Shown: one piece after another, positions 62,193-64,000 of the stretch
Position numbering within the stretch: position 1 is the stretch's first letter
Layout of the letters: every line of letters begins with the position of its first letter
The notes under the pieces: model-generated
Told to the model about the DNA's origin: nothing
What the model saw: the letters and a program-made list of their open reading frames with translations, nothing else
Databases searched by the model: none
Position numbers and translations under genes: made by a program
Assembly (NCBI GenBank): GCA_021108395.1
Contig: JAIOQZ010000039.1
Span: forward strand, 1 to 64,000
Direction: 5' to 3'
DNA from: Candidatus Cloacimonadota bacterium
Lineage (GTDB): Bacteria > Cloacimonadota > Cloacimonadia > Cloacimonadales > JAIOQZ01
DNA length: 64,000 nucleotides

Positions 62193-63821
62193 TTGGATAA
62201 ACGAACGATTGTCGCGTTTCTGCTGATATTCGTCATCTGGATCGTATTCTCGCAGTTCATATGGAACCCAAACAAACAACAAGCTGCGACCCAACCACGA
62301 ACTGAAACCGCACAACCAGCCGTCATTCAACAGCAACAGGCGCCCATCGCCACCCAATTTCAAACACCCCCCGCCCCGCTGTCGCCGGACGAAGCGAGCC
62401 TGAGCGAGAATCGCATCGAGCTGTCCAACGACCTGCTACGGCTCACCTTCTCCAACCGTGGCGGCGTCATCACGCAGGCGGTGCTGGCCGACTACACCAC
62501 AGCAGACCGCGAAACACCGATTGCTCTGTTGCCCGAAGACGCCTCGATTCTGGGAAGCAATCTCTACACCTCCACAGGGCTGCTTTTGCTACAGGACAGG
62601 CTGTGGCGCGATTCCGTATTCACGACTGCCGAGGGCGAGGCTGTTGAATTCAGTATGTGTCTGGCCGACGGACGAACATTGCGCAAGCGTTACACGCTGG
62701 GAAGCTCATACAATGTCCGGCTCGACATCACCAGCGATCCGTTCCCCGGTATAAACGGCTATAGTCTGCTCATGCGCAGCGGTATCAACGACACCGAGGA
62801 ATACGACAAGTACAAGTCACGCGACTGGAAGGTCAGAGCCCTGGTGAACGGCAAGGTCGAAACGATTGTGCTGCAACAGCTCGAAAAGCTGGGAACAGGC
62901 CGCGCCTATCCCATGAGTGGCGATATAAGCTGGGCGGGTGTGCGCTCGAAGTATTTCGGTATTATCGTCGTCCCGGACATCTCGGCCGATATCACCCACG
63001 TCGAGTTCGACGAGCGCAATGGCGGCCCCGCTATGTACATGCTGGCCGCCAACAACCGCACCGACCTGGCGCATACCTATGATGTCTTCTTCGGGCCGCT
63101 GCGCTATAAGCTCATCGAGGAACTTTATCCGTCCACTGGAGCCGACGAAATGGCCGAGGTGGGCGCGAAGATGCTTCGACCCATCAGCAAGTTCTTCTTG
63201 TTTCTATTGAGCAATATCAACAAGGTGATGGGCAATTTTGGAGTGAGCATTATTATCTTTGCGCTGATGCTGAAAATATTGCTCTATCCGCTCACCCACA
63301 AGAGCTTTGAATCTGCCTCGAAAATGCAGAAGATTCAACCGCAGGTGCAGGAAATCCAGCGGAAGTACCGCAAGGATCCTCGCGTGCTTAACGTCGAACT
63401 GAACAAGCTTTACAAAGAAGAAGGGGTCAACCCGATGGGCGGCTGCCTGCCATTGCTGCTTCAGATGCCGTTCCTCTTCGCCCTCTACCCCATTCTGCGC
63501 TACTCCATCGACCTGCGCCAGGAACCGCTCTTCTTCTGGCTCCAGGATCTCTCGGAGCCGGATCCATACTACATTCTGCCAATTCTCATGGGACTGGCCA
63601 TGTTCCTGCAACAGCAGTTCATGACACCCAAGCCCAGCACAGAAAACATGGACGAAAAACAGCGTGCGCAGATTCAAAGTACACGCATGATGGGCTACAT
63701 CATGCCCGTCCTCATGTTCGTCATTTTCATGAATTATCCATCGGGACTGGTGCTCTACTGGTTCGTTTATAACCTGCTGTCCATCGGCCAGCAGCTCATC
63801 ATCCGGCGCAAGCTCGGTTGA
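62193..63821 (+). CDS. yidC: Membrane protein insertase YidC
   Basis: The 542-residue product has the Gram-negative architecture. It has an N-terminal helix (VAFLLIFVIWIVFSQFIW), a large periplasmic beta-domain (about 55-320), and the conserved insertase core with five helices: FGVSIIIFALMLKILLYPLTHKSFESASKM, GGCLPLLLQMPFLFALYPILR and the C-terminal NYPSGLVLYWFVYNLLSIGQQ. The TTG start at 62193 follows CGGAGGAAGC. It follows yidD after 11 bases. Confidence 0.96.
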   Translation: MDKRTIVAFLLIFVIWIVFSQFIWNPNKQQAATQPRTETAQPAVIQQQQAPIATQFQTPPAPLSPDEASLSENRIELSNDLLRLTFSNRGGVITQAVLADYTTADRETPIALLPEDASILGSNLYTSTGLLLLQDRLWRDSVFTTAEGEAVEFSMCLADGRTLRKRYTLGSSYNVRLDITSDPFPGINGYSLLMRSGINDTEEYDKYKSRDWKVRALVNGKVETIVLQQLEKLGTGRAYPMSGDISWAGVRSKYFGIIVVPDISADITHVEFDERNGGPAMYMLAANNRTDLAHTYDVFFGPLRYKLIEELYPSTGADEMAEVGAKMLRPISKFFLFLLSNINKVMGNFGVSIIIFALMLKILLYPLTHKSFESASKMQKIQPQVQEIQRKYRKDPRVLNVELNKLYKEEGVNPMGGCLPLLLQMPFLFALYPILRYSIDLRQEPLFFWLQDLSEPDPYYILPILMGLAMFLQQQFMTPKPSTENMDEKQRAQIQSTRMMGYIMPVLMFVIFMNYPSGLVLYWFVYNLLSIGQQLIIRRKLG

Positions 63822-63854
63822 CCAGACCCCTAACGCAAGACGAGGTATATTACG

Positions 63855-64000
63855 ATGAAAGAGATAAAACGCGAAGGCCGCTCCGAATACGAAGTGGTGA
63901 CCGATTTCCGCAAAGAGTACAAGATCGATCAGGTTGACAAGCTCGAGTATGAAATCATCGAGAAGGGTTCCAATGGTTTTTTCAGCCTGTTCGGTACCCG
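63855..64000 (+). CDS. jag: RNA-binding protein Jag/KhpB (partial, cut by window end)
   Basis: Only the first 48 residues are visible. They match the Jag_N domain, with EVVTDFRKEYKIDQVDKLEYEIIEKGSNGFFSLFG, the usual G-x-x-G-FF-x-L-FG end. The KH and R3H domains would lie beyond the window. Position after yidC is conserved in many bacteria. The ATG lies 33 bases after the yidC stop, with weak CGAGGTATATTACG before it. Confidence 0.85.
   Translation, partial: MKEIKREGRSEYEVVTDFRKEYKIDQVDKLEYEIIEKGSNGFFSLFGT

Overview
The window looks like a chromosomal segment of an anaerobic Gram-negative bacterium of the FCB group, possibly Cloacimonadota-like. Three things suggest this: a complete Rnf complex in the order C-D-G-E-A-B; acetate kinase without respiratory genes; and five secreted proteins with the C-terminal sorting domain that starts PNPFNP and ends in LLLK or ILLK. 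The phylum is an inference, because no rRNA or tRNA gene is visible. Most of the DNA is GC-rich and densely packed, with many 1-4 base start/stop overlaps. Several visibly AT-rich genes look acquired: about 30.9-32.3, 37.7-38.3, 44.6-46.8 and 51.6-52.7 kb.

Layout. 0-2.2 kb: a lytic transglycosylase, a TPR protein and two small lipoproteins, one Bor-like. 2.5-7.8 kb: rnfCDGEAB. 7.9-17.9 kb: three large secreted proteins around an FAD oxidoreductase, panC-panD, and a zinc-ribbon plus Fic/Doc pair. 18-21.5 kb: gpsA, an unknown gene, ndk and ackA. 22.2-24.8 kb: a tight operon of a PqqD-like protein, an ATP-grasp ligase and a PLP-dependent decarboxylase, probably an undescribed small-molecule or peptide pathway. 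25-30.2 kb: a urea transporter fused to an M23 peptidase, coupled to TPR, TPR-barrel and secreted proteins; then queH.

32.4-34.8 kb: groL with a degenerate CIRCE operator and no groES beside it, then a DUF3795 protein. 35-44.5 kb: surface-sugar and sulfate-activation genes. These are wbpB/D/E-like genes for UDP-2,3-diacetamido-uronate, rmlA, a stand-alone APS kinase, and cysD with a cysN that carries a degenerate APS-kinase tail. The region also holds a second FG-GAP secreted protein paralogous to the one at 16.3-17.9 kb. 44.6-46.8 kb: a two-gene module of an EcoRI-type adenine methyltransferase and a DUF262-HNH nuclease, a likely restriction or defence system.

47-52.7 kb: M42 aminopeptidase, TMEM175-like channel, HtrA-like lipoprotein protease, PpiC/SurA-like chaperone and a DUF4932 protein. 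52.8-55.9 kb: an ECF sigma/anti-sigma/Spy-like envelope-stress operon divergent from a cNMP-domain histidine kinase. 56-61.2 kb: rpmB, adenosine-specific kinase, thpR-recA-recX, a HAD phosphatase, and fur with a feoA-like gene. 61.4-64 kb: the conserved rpmH-rnpA-yidD-yidC-jag cluster, cut by the window end.

Between genes lie copies of an interspersed palindromic repeat (CAGGGGC..GCCCCTG followed by further hairpins), often starting right after a stop codon.
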